A stretch of 64,000 nucleotides of DNA. It comes from Struthio camelus. Taxonomy: Eukaryota > Chordata > Aves > Struthioniformes > Struthionidae. The stretch covers positions 9,380,514 to 9,444,513 of the forward strand of contig NC_090982.1 of the NCBI RefSeq assembly GCF_040807025.1. The letters run 5' to 3'. Positions 1 to 12,700 of this stretch are shown in pieces. The translations under genes were made by a program, and so were the position numbers. The stretch's first letter is position 1; each line of letters opens with the position of its first letter. The notes below the pieces were generated by a model, which was given only the letters and a program-made list of their open reading frames with translations, had not been told where the DNA came from and searched no databases.

Positions 1-3000
1 TATTACTGCTAGAAGAAGCCAAAGAAAGCTTCTCCCTCTTCTAGATCACCTATCTCCCAGCTAATTCTGTTAAGGTTAAGTCTCCCTGCTGGTAAATAAT
101 CAATACATATCCCAGCCAGAAGAAAGCCTCAGTTCGTTTTCACCTGATGCTTTGCATTAACATTTATAGGATATGTTTTTAAAACTTTACTTCATGGTAG
201 AACTTCAGAAAGTGAGGCACCAGAGGCAAAAGCAGAAGCCAGGTAAGCCTATTGGGACAGCAGGAGAGTCATTCAACTGACAGTGAATGAAACTTTTCCC
301 TTACTTCACTTAATTGAGGTTGCCATTTCTGAGGTCAGTACCTGCATGTAATTAAAAAAAAAAAAAAGGAAAAGGAGCACAGTTTTTAGTGGGACAAAAG
401 TGCAATTTGACTGTAAAATGAATGATGAGTATTACTCATATTTAGGTTAACAGTGCAGTCAGGCATGCTTGGCTTCTGATACTGAAATGCGAAATTCATC
501 CACCACTGAAACAGGTAAATGGTTTCTTGACCTGCAGGAGCGCTGGTCAGGCCCTGAAGCTGTCCTCAGTGTGCAAGTTGATCTTGAAAGCGAACCTGAA
601 AGCTCCAGCTCATGAAGTTCTGTGAGCACTGAGCGGGATGTTTTCAGGTGCCTTGAGGTCAATCCGTACTACAGAGACCGAAGGATCAAGGATTAGATAC
701 AAATGAAAAAGGAGAAGATGGCAGAAAATAAGAGGTGATAGGAAGGAGGCTGAATCAAAAGGACAAGAGAGAGAAATTAACCAAACTGAGTCATGAAAAG
801 GTAGGAAAAGAAAGAGCAGATAAGAAATGACAGTAGGAGGAAGAGAAAAACAAGAAGGAGTAAAAAGTTCCAGAAAGCACACTAGTTCAGCTCTCTTTCA
901 CACAAGTGGTATTTGCTACTCCTATTTTTCAGGCTAAGTGCACATTTTTTTTTCTATCCATAACGTTACAGAACCTATTGGTAAGGAACAAAATACTGAA
1001 ATTGCTAAGTACTAATGTGCTGTTCTGTATTCTGAATGAATGCAACCGAAATAGCTAGATGCCTGCTGAATACAGGCAGACAGTCTCCCTTTTAACTGTG
1101 AATTGCTTTGTTTTTGTTAGTTCAAGTCATACTTCGAATATGATTTAATGTGTAATCATATTTCTCTCGCTCTCTTTTTTTTTAATTGATATTTGGCAAG
1201 GATTAAAAACCATTACTGGATTGACTACCATTTGGAGTCATGCGGGAATAGGAGCTGGTTATTGACTGCACTTTTAACACATACGAGAGGAGTATCAGTG
1301 CAAATCTTCAGGAAATCATAGGTCACTCATTTAATGTAAGTCTGGTTGGTTATAATTTGAATCTAACAATGTTGTCAGTAACTTAACATTGCTGCTATTC
1401 ACTGGCACCGGGAGGAAAAAAGAGCTGTGAATAATGGTTCTGTTGAAAAAGGAGGAGAGGTATCAACTCCCATTTTGCTTTTTGTTGTTGTTAACTGAGA
1501 GTTAGCCTTTGCCTTTCTTCACAAGCCTGAGTATGAAGTGTCATCTGTTTGGGGTGATGTGCCTATTGCTGGTGCAGGCCTTTTGGCTGGTCCCCTGAAG
1601 CTAGCAGAAATGTTTTAGTCATCAGCAGGGTCATCATCTTGAGGGACAGATGTGAACAAGCTGTGTCCACACTGCCACATTCAGCACGAATGAGCATCTT
1701 AGTGGAGAGGACACAAATAAAGAACGCCCAGTTCTGACTCCTCTGCCTGGGAAGCAAGACTTCTGGTGTCACAGAAGTCATCAGGGTTGGGTGCATTAAG
1801 TGTCTTGCAGGGCTTGTCCCTCCCCGCCCTCCCACCCCCCCCAAAAAAAAAAAAAAGCTTGGAAACTGACCATTCTCTTAGCTTCTAGGGAAGATTCTTC
1901 ATGTGGGCACAGAGCTGGGAAGAGATTGTATTGCTCTTGGCCATTCTGTGATTAAACCGAGAGCTCTTCATTCCAGCACTACTCCAAGAACCCAGTGACT
2001 TTCTTAAATTCATACACTGAGTCTTACTGGAAGTCTGTGTTGAATGAAGTAACTCACTAATTTATTTACAACAGCTGGAAAAAAGAAAGCAATAGCCCAC
2101 AGATTGGGCATGAAGGAATATAGTTCTTCCTTTCCCACCACTCCTCACTTAGGCCTCAGACTTTTTACTTCAGCAACATTTGTGCACTCACTGCCCCTGA
2201 TTTGTGATCACCTCTCTGCTGTGGCACAGCAAACAAGTGTTACATATGCACCAGAGCAAAATATTGCAGACTCATTCAACATCCTTTTCCACCACCCATA
2301 CCTCTCTTCATGTGACTTAGGACTCCCATGTTTTTCACATCCCAGACCTGTAACTCTGCTGAATTCAATTATTTTTACCAATTTTGTGCAGATAGCAAAT
2401 CATAGCCCTTTTGTCCCCTCTCTTCACAGTAGGCCTTTCTGACTGTCTCAGGTCACCTTAAAGACTATGTCACCTGTCCTGGTTATGGCCTCACAGCAGA
2501 GCCACAGGAGCAGGGGTGGTGAGAAACAGAAGACAAAGCATTCATAACTGCTGGATGCCATTGTTTAAGAACATCAGCATATCCATAAGCACTCTTCAGG
2601 ACCTTTAGAACAAAAAATATCAAAGGCGACCACAGGGACTCAAGCTGTTTTTCAGCATGCAAAGAAGGGAAATGGTGCCAGGACGTTCACCCAAGGCACT
2701 GAAAGTGGCAGGATACTCTTGTGCCCCGGAAAACTCCTCAAACCTCACTCCTCGTGAATGTCTTTGGCTTTGGGTGCCTTGGCTACCATATAACCATGAA
2801 CTCAGCAGAATAAACAGAGGTCTACCAATACCCATATCTCCATATTGGAGCCATGTTAATCTACACATATCATTATTCATGTGAGTAATCTGCTTGATAT
2901 CAGCAGAATGACCTATGTGTGTAGCTTACCACACAGACCTAAGTATTTACTGGAATGACAAACATGAGTGTGACAACTGACCCTTTTGAAAAGATACTTC

Positions 3001-3334
3001 AGGAAAAATCCAGTAGGTGGCATAAATAAGCCATGCATATTTTGCAGTTTCACTTGTGCGCTGTTCTCTTGCCTCTTTCATTCATTCATTATTAGCTCTA
3101 GTTTATTACTTAGGTTGAACCTTCTTTAACTTACAAGAAAGCTCAAGTTTCATGCACTGGCTCTTCCAATACATCTCCACAGACAAGGATTTATATTCCA
3201 GGTGGAGGATTTTCTTTATACTTTCTGGCAGCATACAGCTATTGTTTGTCTCTTCCTGCATTCCTATTTTGACTGTATTCAGATTTTGCTTCTAGTAGTA
3301 TGCACAACAGCAGCTGAAGGCTGAACCACAACCA
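1..3334. other. Non-coding flank beyond KANK1 3' end, no gene seen
   Basis: AT-rich sequence with poly-A and poly-T runs (about 355-367, 1842-1856). Open frames here are short and have no recognisable domain or codon pattern. I see no exon of a neighbouring gene. Confidence 0.6.
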
Positions 3335-3762
3335 TGATGTAGGGACTGAAGCATCTGTCGTATGAGGAGAGGCTAAGAGAGGTGGGGTTGTTCAGCCTGG
3401 AGAAGAGAAGGCTCAGAGGGGATCTTATCAATGTGTCTAAATATATGAAGGCAGGGTGTAAAGAGGACAGGGCCAGACTCTTCTCAGTGGTGCTCAGTGA
3501 CAGGACACGAGGCACTGAGCACAAATTGAAACACAGGAAATTCCACTGGAACATAAAAAACACCTGTTTACTATGAGGGTGGTTGAACACTGGAACAGGT
3601 TGCCCAGAGAGGTCATGGAGTCTCCATCCTTGGAGAAATTCAAAAGCTGCCTGGGTGGGCTCCTGGGCAACCTGCTCTAGGTGACCCTGCTAGAGGAGAG
3701 GGGTTGAAGCAGACGATCTCCAGAGGTTCCTTCTAGCCTCAACTGTTCTGTGATTCTATGAA
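3335..3762 (+). mobile_element. CR1 LINE, 5'-truncated 3' end
   Basis: The sequence is typical of the 3' end of bird CR1 elements: TATGAGGAGAGGCTAAGAGA, then TTCAGCCTGGAGAAGAGAAG, GGGGATCTTATCAATGTGT, GGTTGCCCAGAGAGGTCATG, and the terminal GTGATTCTATGA. It is about 430 bases, truncated at its 5' end as usual, and keeps no coding capacity; the open frames within it are chance. Its moderate divergence suggests a bird-lineage insertion. Confidence 0.92.
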
Positions 3763-6700
3763 GGTTTCTTCTCAGAACAGACAGCTCTAAACCCAAGCCT
3801 TGTATTAAAGTGCCCTATGTTTAAAGGAGTTCAAAATCAGAGCCAGAATTGTCAGCTCAGACACTTCTCTGTGATATTAAGCATAGGTCCTTTAATAGAG
3901 AGATGGCACCAGCAGTATTACTCAAGAACAATGAAATCTGATAATCCACTGATGGCTTTTGCTATAAGTCCATACAGTCAAGCTGAAGCCTTCGTTCAAA
4001 CATAAGCTTCCAAGTGCTTCATTCTTACCTGCTCCTCAAGAAATGCTTGTATGCAGCCTCCTGCAGTGTCTCCCAATTGCTCATTCCTACACCCACTGAT
4101 CAGTTTTTTTCATGGTTAGAGAAAGTTCACTGTTGCACCTGTATTTCTGAGGGCACGTGGCTTTCAAGTATAGGGGCCTCAATGTTCTAGCAGTCCTCCT
4201 CTCCTCAAAAAACTTTTGCTTCTCTGTCTTCTCTGTGACCTACCACAGAGCAGAGAACATATCTGAATGGCCACAGAAATTGGGAGTTTCATTCCCACTC
4301 TCCACTTTCTGCTTCTCTCCTGACAATCTGGAAAGAAAGCCTCCACATCAGTAACTTCAGATGAGCTACAGCTGAGAAAAGTCACCAGAGGTACTTGTAT
4401 GAGCAAATACACATTTGTTAGCAAGACGCACATTAATCAGAATCAAAATTTAATAATCCAAATGTCTAGGTTATGGTAAAAAATATTTATGTGAAAATCA
4501 AGAAAAGCCTATCTGTAACAACAGATGGCCCTTCCCCTTCATTTTGTAAGCCCAGCCAACAATGTTGGCCCAGGGCACTCAATAAAAACAGAATTCACTG
4601 GAAGCAAAAAACAAAAATCACTGTTAGATCATGCTAAGCACAGTGCAAAACCAGAGTAGTTTTCAGATACAATGAAGCAAATAAAAGGGAAATATTCTTA
4701 TTTTAAAATATGTAGATGTTTGTCATGTCTCTGCTGAAACTAGTTTTACTAGTAAGATAAAGAAAAGAAAAAAATCATCACTTCTTTCATTAAACATATA
4801 CATTCTCTTTTTTCCATTTTTCTCCATATGTCTGAACCATTTCTTTGCAGATTTAAAGGCTGAAGCATAAGCATATGCTCCTATGGTATCAAACTCCTTG
4901 GAAATTCCAGTCGTTGTTAATAATTGACTTTGATACCTATTTGGAAGGATTATTAAGTCTGACTTACAAAATAGAAGTAAAAAGCAAGTATGGAGAAACC
5001 ACTAGATTGCTTCTTTTCTGTCTTCTTTGTTCATTTCCGGCACACTTAAAAAATTAATTGGATCAATGACTTAGAACATTGAAGATTCCTGCATGACTCA
5101 TTAAACTGACATTTCTAACATTTGTAATTCACTCTGTAAGAATGATAGAATCATATAAGCAATCTATATGTTTGAGGTCTTTCATCAGAGGAGGACTATT
5201 GCAGAGTATGCCCTTAGTTTTCAATATCACCATCAATTCAGCTCTAAGACATATGTAATGGACTGAATTTGATAGACTGCCAGAGTGTGACAAACTAAGC
5301 TCCAGCCTCTTAAAATAGGCTACACAATTAATTGCTACTTTTTTTATTTATGGTCTTTAATCACTTATTGGATACAGTTGACTTCCCACTTCATTGAGCA
5401 AGCCCATTGGTATTTAAAGGAACAACTCGATCATTTCAAATTATAAAACACTTGCTTTATTACCTACATTTTTTAAAGTTGTGCAAGTTCTAATTATTTT
5501 ACATTTTGATATTAAATAACCTAAAACTGGGGGAGTTTTAGGTTTCTGAGGGATGATTCAGAGTATTTTTCTGGGGCAACTGAAGAGGCAGTTTTTGCTG
5601 TGTTGATTTATTGGCCAATATATTTAATTGGTCCAATATATTTAATTATTTGTGCATAATTATTTTTTGCTCTTAATTCTCATACTTGATTGAAACAAAG
5701 GCATTGTTATGACAGCTCTTTGTGAATCTGTATTTTCTTATTTTGTGTTTAACCCTAAGTAAATAGGTTTTCACAAAATGTTTTACTCTCAGAGGAGTAC
5801 TCTTCATTCTGACTGACTTCCTATTAAAATCAGTCAGTGTAACACATGTGTCTAGAAGCAGAATTGCATGCTGCTTTTCCCAGATGTCTCTGATTCCCAT
5901 TTCTTCCCTGGTGAACTCTCTCAGATCCACTCAGTAGGCACCGGAGGTGGGGAAGGGCAGGGGGTGCAGAGTTGCCTCCAGACAAAGCTGAGCTGCTTCA
6001 ACTATTTTATTCAAACAATTGTTATTTAGTCAGTCCTGCTGTGAAATGACTTGGTGCACGCTGCTAACCTTTCCACATTTTCGTATGCTGAGAAGAAGGG
6101 TTTCTTTTCCCCTGTCGTCCTCATGGTCTTCCCCTGCTGTGCTCTCCCATCTCACATCACCGCCCTGGAGCCTCCAAGCTATCAGGCAGGTCACAGTTCA
6201 CCCCCAAATACTGGAAACAGAATTTTGTGTTGAGTCTACCCCATCCTCAGAGCTCATCCCTTCCCATGGCCCAACACATGAGTTTTCCCTACCAGGAATC
6301 CAGGGACCAGGAAAGCCGGAGCTGTCAAACAGGGCTTTGGATAGCACTATAAAGATAAGAGTAATCAGAGCTCTTAGATAGTAGGTTTCCTTAGGTAACA
6401 GTTTTCTTCTGTTACTTGCATGCCAGTCAGTCAGCAGTGTCAGGGTTGATGATCTCTGTACATCTTATGTGCATACTGGCTAATTAGTAATTGAATTTTC
6501 TCTAATTCTATTGGCTAGAATTTGCCAAGGAAGATGACATATTGTTACAAATGATTTCAACTATCCGGCTATTAATTTTAATTAGTCTGGCTTTGTCTAG
6601 ACTTGGAACTGCCTTGTCAGGTGATGGGAACATTGTGTGGAAACTAATTAGTCAGGTATTTTAATTTTCTATCATCCCTTTGCAGACAGTCTCTTGTAGA

Positions 6701-9700
6701 TGCCAGAAGTCTGTCCAGTGTTCTGGGCCCAGCTCTCCAGTTCCAGCTAAGTTCATACAAATATTCCAGTTGTCCAAATAAAAAAATCTATTTAAATACC
6801 CTCAGAGTTTGAAATTGCAATAGATACACACACTAGGGTTGAGAATAAGCAGTAGCTTTGCTGCACAGTAGCTTAAGATAGTATTTTTCTCTTACCTGTG
6901 TTCAGAAATGAAGGCATGGAGACAGCCTTTCTAATCCTAGAAGACAACCTCCATGAATTCACAATAATGACTCCTTAGAAGTCATTCATTAGTTACCTGA
7001 AGGTAAGTAGGGTACATCTCAAAAATTGCCCAAATACCTGTTTACACAACAGATCATAACTCCTCTCTGTAGGATTCACTATGCTTTATCAGCTGAACAA
7101 TGCATGCTTTAAAAATCTGCCTGGATGTTTACTTAGCTGATAGCCCATCAGCCAGATGATGTTCTGGTCCACTGGGTAGAGAGCGCATACTTTAAGCAGC
7201 TCCCAGTAGCTATTTATTCTTATATAGTCCAGTGAGATTGCTTCTATCATTTTTTCAAAGCAAACTCCAGAAATAAAATGAAAATTAAACCCCTACTTGT
7301 TTTAAAGTCCTCACCTTGTAGAATCATGACATCCCATTTATTAAGATAGGAGCTATTATGGAGTCTGACAATGTTGTTACAAAGAATATCTCACATTTAT
7401 CTTTTTTTTTCCCTTTTCAGAAAAGGGCTCTAAAATCACTACTGTTATCATTATTAAGTGTTAAAGGCACCACTTGACCACTTGCATAATGAGCACTAAC
7501 AAAAAGATAGTCCCATCAAGGCTTAGAAAATAACTGATGCCCCAGATCAAATCCTGTGAGGCCACATCATTAATCATAGTTTGTAAGTGGATCAATGGAG
7601 GTGAAGGTGATAGAGGAAGATAGCGTTAGTTCCTGCACTGGAATTCAGGAGTGTCCTAGGCTCAAAATGCTAATTAGTACAGTCCTCCTTCTGGCAGGGA
7701 GATGGAGGAGCAACTTTCACACATTTGGTTCTGTTTTGATTTAATCAAAGCAGTGGGAAAGACAGCCTCATTAAGATGAGGGAACTCATTTGTTTACCCA
7801 CAATCAGCAATGCTGGAAAGAAATACAGGAGGAAGAGATGGAAATGAGACCTGTTTTTCCTGCAAATCTGGATTCATGCTTTCCCTGAAGCCTGGGTTTA
7901 AAGCCAAGGCTAAATTTTCACATGCTCCCTTAAAAAAAAAAAGGGAAAAAAGTAAACAAAACAATACTGGAATACTAAAATGTACAGTAACTGCTCGGTC
8001 AGAGGCTGGGCTTGTTCTCTGTAAATGCTTGCAGTGGTTTGGTTTTTAACCTGTCTGTAGGGGTCTCCCTGCTCCACAGAGAAACAGCGGGGCGGCAGGG
8101 GGCAGCTGGGGAGGAGAGCCAGCAGGGAGCTCCCAGGACCTTGCTTGTGAGTAGTTCAGGCTGTAGAAGAGATCAAAGTCTCTCACTGTGAGAAGGAACC
8201 GGATGTTTGGTTCACACAGCTAAAGGAGGATGTAAATTTTTATCTGTAGTATGTTCTCAGGGATGCACAAACACATGTGCCCATTGTCACATATCTACAT
8301 GTGTCTCCTATTCCTGACCCAGTCCTGAATAAATGCTAGTTATTATACTAGGACCAGAACATGTAATGACCTTGTGTCTCAGTACACAGAGTTGCTAACA
8401 AGCTCATGTTTATTTAAAAACTGATCCAGCCTTACCAAGCACTAAAACCCATTTTTTTCCAGTGCTAACCTGAAGAACTTTCTCACTTCTGGCTGTATCT
8501 CTTTCCTTTATTTGCCCTTTGCAAGTCATCTGTGCTGCTCATTATTTCAGTAGTCACATATTACACTGTGTTTTACATTCCTTACTTACAGGACTTGTCT
8601 CTTAAAAAAGCAAGAGTATTCATGTAAACTTTGACCTTAACTTCAACTTCCAGCTTGTTAACAAGCCTTGCTGGTTGGATCTGTGGTGGTGGCATTTGGA
8701 TCTGGGAACACACTGGCCAAAAATTTAGTTGCATTACACCTTCCAAGATCCAAGTGAAGCAGCCAAAAAAAAAAACCCTCACAGACCATTTTTGCTCTCA
8801 TCACGTTGCAGACTTGTGCTGAATTCACTTTCAGATAAGTCCTCTTTCAGCATTGCAGCTTTCCGGCTTTCTCCCACTCCCACCAACTTGCGTTATTTTC
8901 CTCAGTTGTTTTAGTCTACTTTCCTAAACCAAATCCCATTTTGTTATCAGCCTATCTTTCTAATCTCTCTTTCAATCTCTTTGTACAGCTGCTCTGCTCA
9001 CAATGCTCCCAAATCAGTATCCACTGCAGAAGGCATTAACATGCTTCTTGCTCCTCCTGCTAAGTTAGTGATGTAGATTAAATCACCACAGTTAAGGGCC
9101 TCTGAGCAGATACATGCAGTTGGGCTGGAAAATTCTCATGATAAATTTACAAGAATGACTGCAGTTTAGGGGAAAGCCATTTCCTGGGCAAATTCCTGCC
9201 TGCTCACACCTCCCCAATACCAAGGTGTTACAACTGGCCAGCCTGTAGGTCTCGACTTTTATCTGGGTCTGAGAAAAGTTGCTCCTCCAGCCCAAGAAGA
9301 TGCCCAGGAGCTATGCAAGGGCACCACAGTATGAGTGCCATAGAAGCAAGTGTTTTTTTAATCCCCAAAAGAGTGGTGTGATACCAAGGCCAAGAACTTC
9401 AAGAAGATTTTTAAATAATCTGCCTCTTCACCATGGCATGTGGAAGAAATATCTTATCTTCAGCTCAGTAAAGTTAATGTTGCTATATGAGGAATGACTG
9501 TATTATTGAGGGAACATGAGCTAGTCTTTCATTTCTGTGTCTAGCCAAAGCTCTTCAGGAAGAATGCAGCAAGGGCTATTTCTACAATTGTGGCTCATGC
9601 CATTAAGTGGAGAGCTGAAGAAAAAAATTACCTGTGTATCTCCTAGAAATGTCTCTTTGCTACTTGCATTCGGACCTGCACTCTACAGCTCGTATAAAAC

Positions 9701-12700
9701 ATGTGCACTGCTTTTCTAATGCAAATAGTAATGAAAATATACTGAAAAAAATGCTACTGCTTATATTATGTAAGAAATAATCACGCATGGTTATAGTGGT
9801 ATCTAGAAGACCTGGAGAGTGACTCCTGCTATTCATGGCAGAATTTATTTAATAATTCAGTGCATAATGATGCCCTTATTTACAGGTCTTTACTGTAGAG
9901 GCCTTTGAAGGGCACTTTTATATTGTAAGAATTCTTTAAAAGGCAATTTATCTTTGTTGCTGCTGGCTGCATTGGTTAGCCAATGACCGCGGGCAAAGAG
10001 TACAGCTCACCCAGGACAGCAGGACAAAGTGCAGGTGGATAAAATGACAGAGAGGAAAGAAAAATCCATCAAGCTTGCCCCCCACTTTCCAGGACCCAAG
10101 CTATGTGCTCACAGGTACCAGCTGCCTGGAGGCTTCTGTTTTTTCCAGACGAGCTTCTCATTCATGAGATCTCTTTAGGGATCATGCATGGAGTGGGTGG
10201 GCCTGTGAGGAAACAGGCTTAACTTTTCTATTTTCAACATGAAAGGCTGAAAATGTGTATCATTAAGAAAACAGAACACCTCCAACAGAGCTTGTGAGGC
10301 ATTGCGTTCATTAATCATCTATAACAAGGAACCATCTGATATACCAATTTACTTATATGGACATAAGGCAGTGCCACTTTCATCATCATTTGCTCTCATG
10401 CTTTGCTCCCATTGCTGGCAGGAAAAGACACGTGCAGTTTTATGGTCAACTTTAGGAGAAGCTGCTACAACCATCTTCACAAGAAATGTTTATAATGTTT
10501 CCTGCATAGTATCACAGAGGTTCCCAAATATCTTTGCTGATTGTATGCAATTCTGCAGCTCCTTAAGAGCAGCTTCCTGTCCAGCTGTACTTGCTGAGAA
10601 GAGATGGGCTACGGATCTGTTGGGTCATGCCAAACCAACCAAACAGTAAGTGAACAACTGAAGGAAAAAAGCCAGCAATCGGATACCTCGCCTCTAAGCA
10701 GACACTTCTGCTCAGCTTATGCATGCACAGAGTCACCACAGCCAAAGTCAGCTGAAACCAGCAGAAATTTTTTCGGTGACTTCACTGGGCCTTTCTATTA
10801 GGCTGTGAGTAGGAAAATCTAATAATCTACTAATTCCCAGCTGAAATGTGAAACAAACCTGAATGTGGGAATACCTTTCCTCTGATCTCATTTTGGCCAT
10901 TTCTAACAGTATTTAGTACAAAATCGTCCTTGTATGTTTTCCAGCCCTGCTCCTTGACCTCTTCACTGCAGCCTGGGCCACTCTTCCAGGCTCTCAGAGG
11001 CAGAGCCACGCACCTGCATTGGAGCTGAGCCCCAGGGACACAGCCTGAGTTATAAGGCTTCTCTTTTTCAGCCAGGAAACGTTGGTGGTTAAATTTTGTG
11101 CAGTTCAATCTGGATGCAGGCACGAGAGCAGGAAAGGATAACGTTTGCAGACTGGCGTGCAGAGAACCGCAACAAAGCGGGTCACCGTCACGGCTGAGCT
11201 AAGTGTAGGAGCACCATGCCGGCTCGCAGCTCGGCCGCTGCCTCTCTGCTCCACTCCTCGTGCCGTGGAGAGGCAGCAGCCGAGCTCGGGCTGCTTCCGT
11301 TCCAGCAAGCAGAGCCAAGCCTGTGTGTTGGGGATCCACACCAAGGCTTGCGACTACTCGCACCATGGCTGAACTGGACCCCGAGCAGCCAGGCTTCTCA
11401 GCCAAAAACATACGAGACTTCAGAAGAAATAGACCTAATAGGTATTTCTTGAACAACTTCAGCTCCTCCAGCTGTATCAATAAGACAAAAAACCTCTGCG
11501 AGAACGCAAAAATGGCTTATTCAGTCTGTGCATTTAAATTACTGGTGTGCTACCTAATTTCTATTATTTTAAAACTAGCACCAGTAACCCTCACCTCTTA
11601 TCTCTTAGCATCATTATAAGTATCGCTCATCTTCGTTTAACATACCAGTGTATGACTGGAACAAGGCAATGAAGTATTTTGTAGTCTCAAAAAAGTGTCA
11701 GAGCTTTTAAATAATTCAGTGACAGCTGGAGTTCAAAGGTGATGACAATATTATGCTCACATAAACTGAGAGTCACTCATTATCTGATCTGAACTGAAAA
11801 GCAAATGTCTAAGAGAAGAGGGGCAGTCAGTACCAGTGCTGGTGCGCATGGTAAACTCCTTAATCCCAGCACCTGTGATGATGCTATCCAACACTGGCAG
11901 GCGGAATTAAACTTGACTTGCGAAGGGCATTGGTGGATACAAGCATTCTCAGGAAGCTCCCAACTATTTCCTGGGAAAGAGCCTGACTTTCACAGCATGA
12001 ACTGCCTCGGGTGTCAAGCTCTTGGAAACAGGAGGGTGATCAAAGAAAACAAAATGCTAAGGGACTAATTATTGTTTCCTTTTTTACTGCTTATACTGCT
12101 CAATCCATTACGTCTCCCCTAATAGGATTCTAGGCAAAAGATGACTTTTACTGGCTTCAGCAAAATAGTCAGTTTATTCTATACTTTTCACTTGCATCAA
12201 CCAATAAATGCAAAGCTCTGATTGCTTTGGCAGTTTCCCTGACTGCACGGTGCAATGGCCTACTTCAACATACTACTAAAACTGCGGGCACTTTGCTTTG
12301 CAAGGGATTTAATCCCAATACAATGGTGCATGAGCTTTTGGGAAGAAGCTGAACATTACAGAGAAATGCAGAGTCCAGAGCTTAATCTGACATTTTCTAA
12401 ACCTCTAGAAGGCCAATGCTGGGCCAAGCCCTTGTGCTCACCAAGTAAGTGGCACCTCAAGTCAAGTATTCTCACTTGTATTATATTCCTGCTGAGACTT
12501 CTGCCATTCAAGGCCATTAGAAAGAAATGCAAACACTCAGAAAAATTTTATGCCCTAATATGTTGGTTTCTGATTTACCAATTCTTTACCAAAAAAAAAA
12601 AGAAAGAATGGTTGCTCCCACATGCCTTTTCCTACGTACATTTCCCCAGTTAAAAATGTACAAAGGCATTTCTGGGCAACTGTATCTGTCATGAGATGCC

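Noticed and set aside
3279..3590. Open frames over 3279-3590 on both strands
   Set aside because: They fall in the CR1 3' end, largely its non-coding part, and have no protein similarity.
5145..5215. AGAATCATA-like sequence that might be an inverted CR1 end
   Set aside because: Only a few bases resemble the CR1 terminal repeat, and the adjoining sequence does not match.
12255..12653. 132-codon plus-strand open frame downstream of KANK1
   Set aside because: Ends in a lysine run from a poly-A tract and shows no family resemblance.
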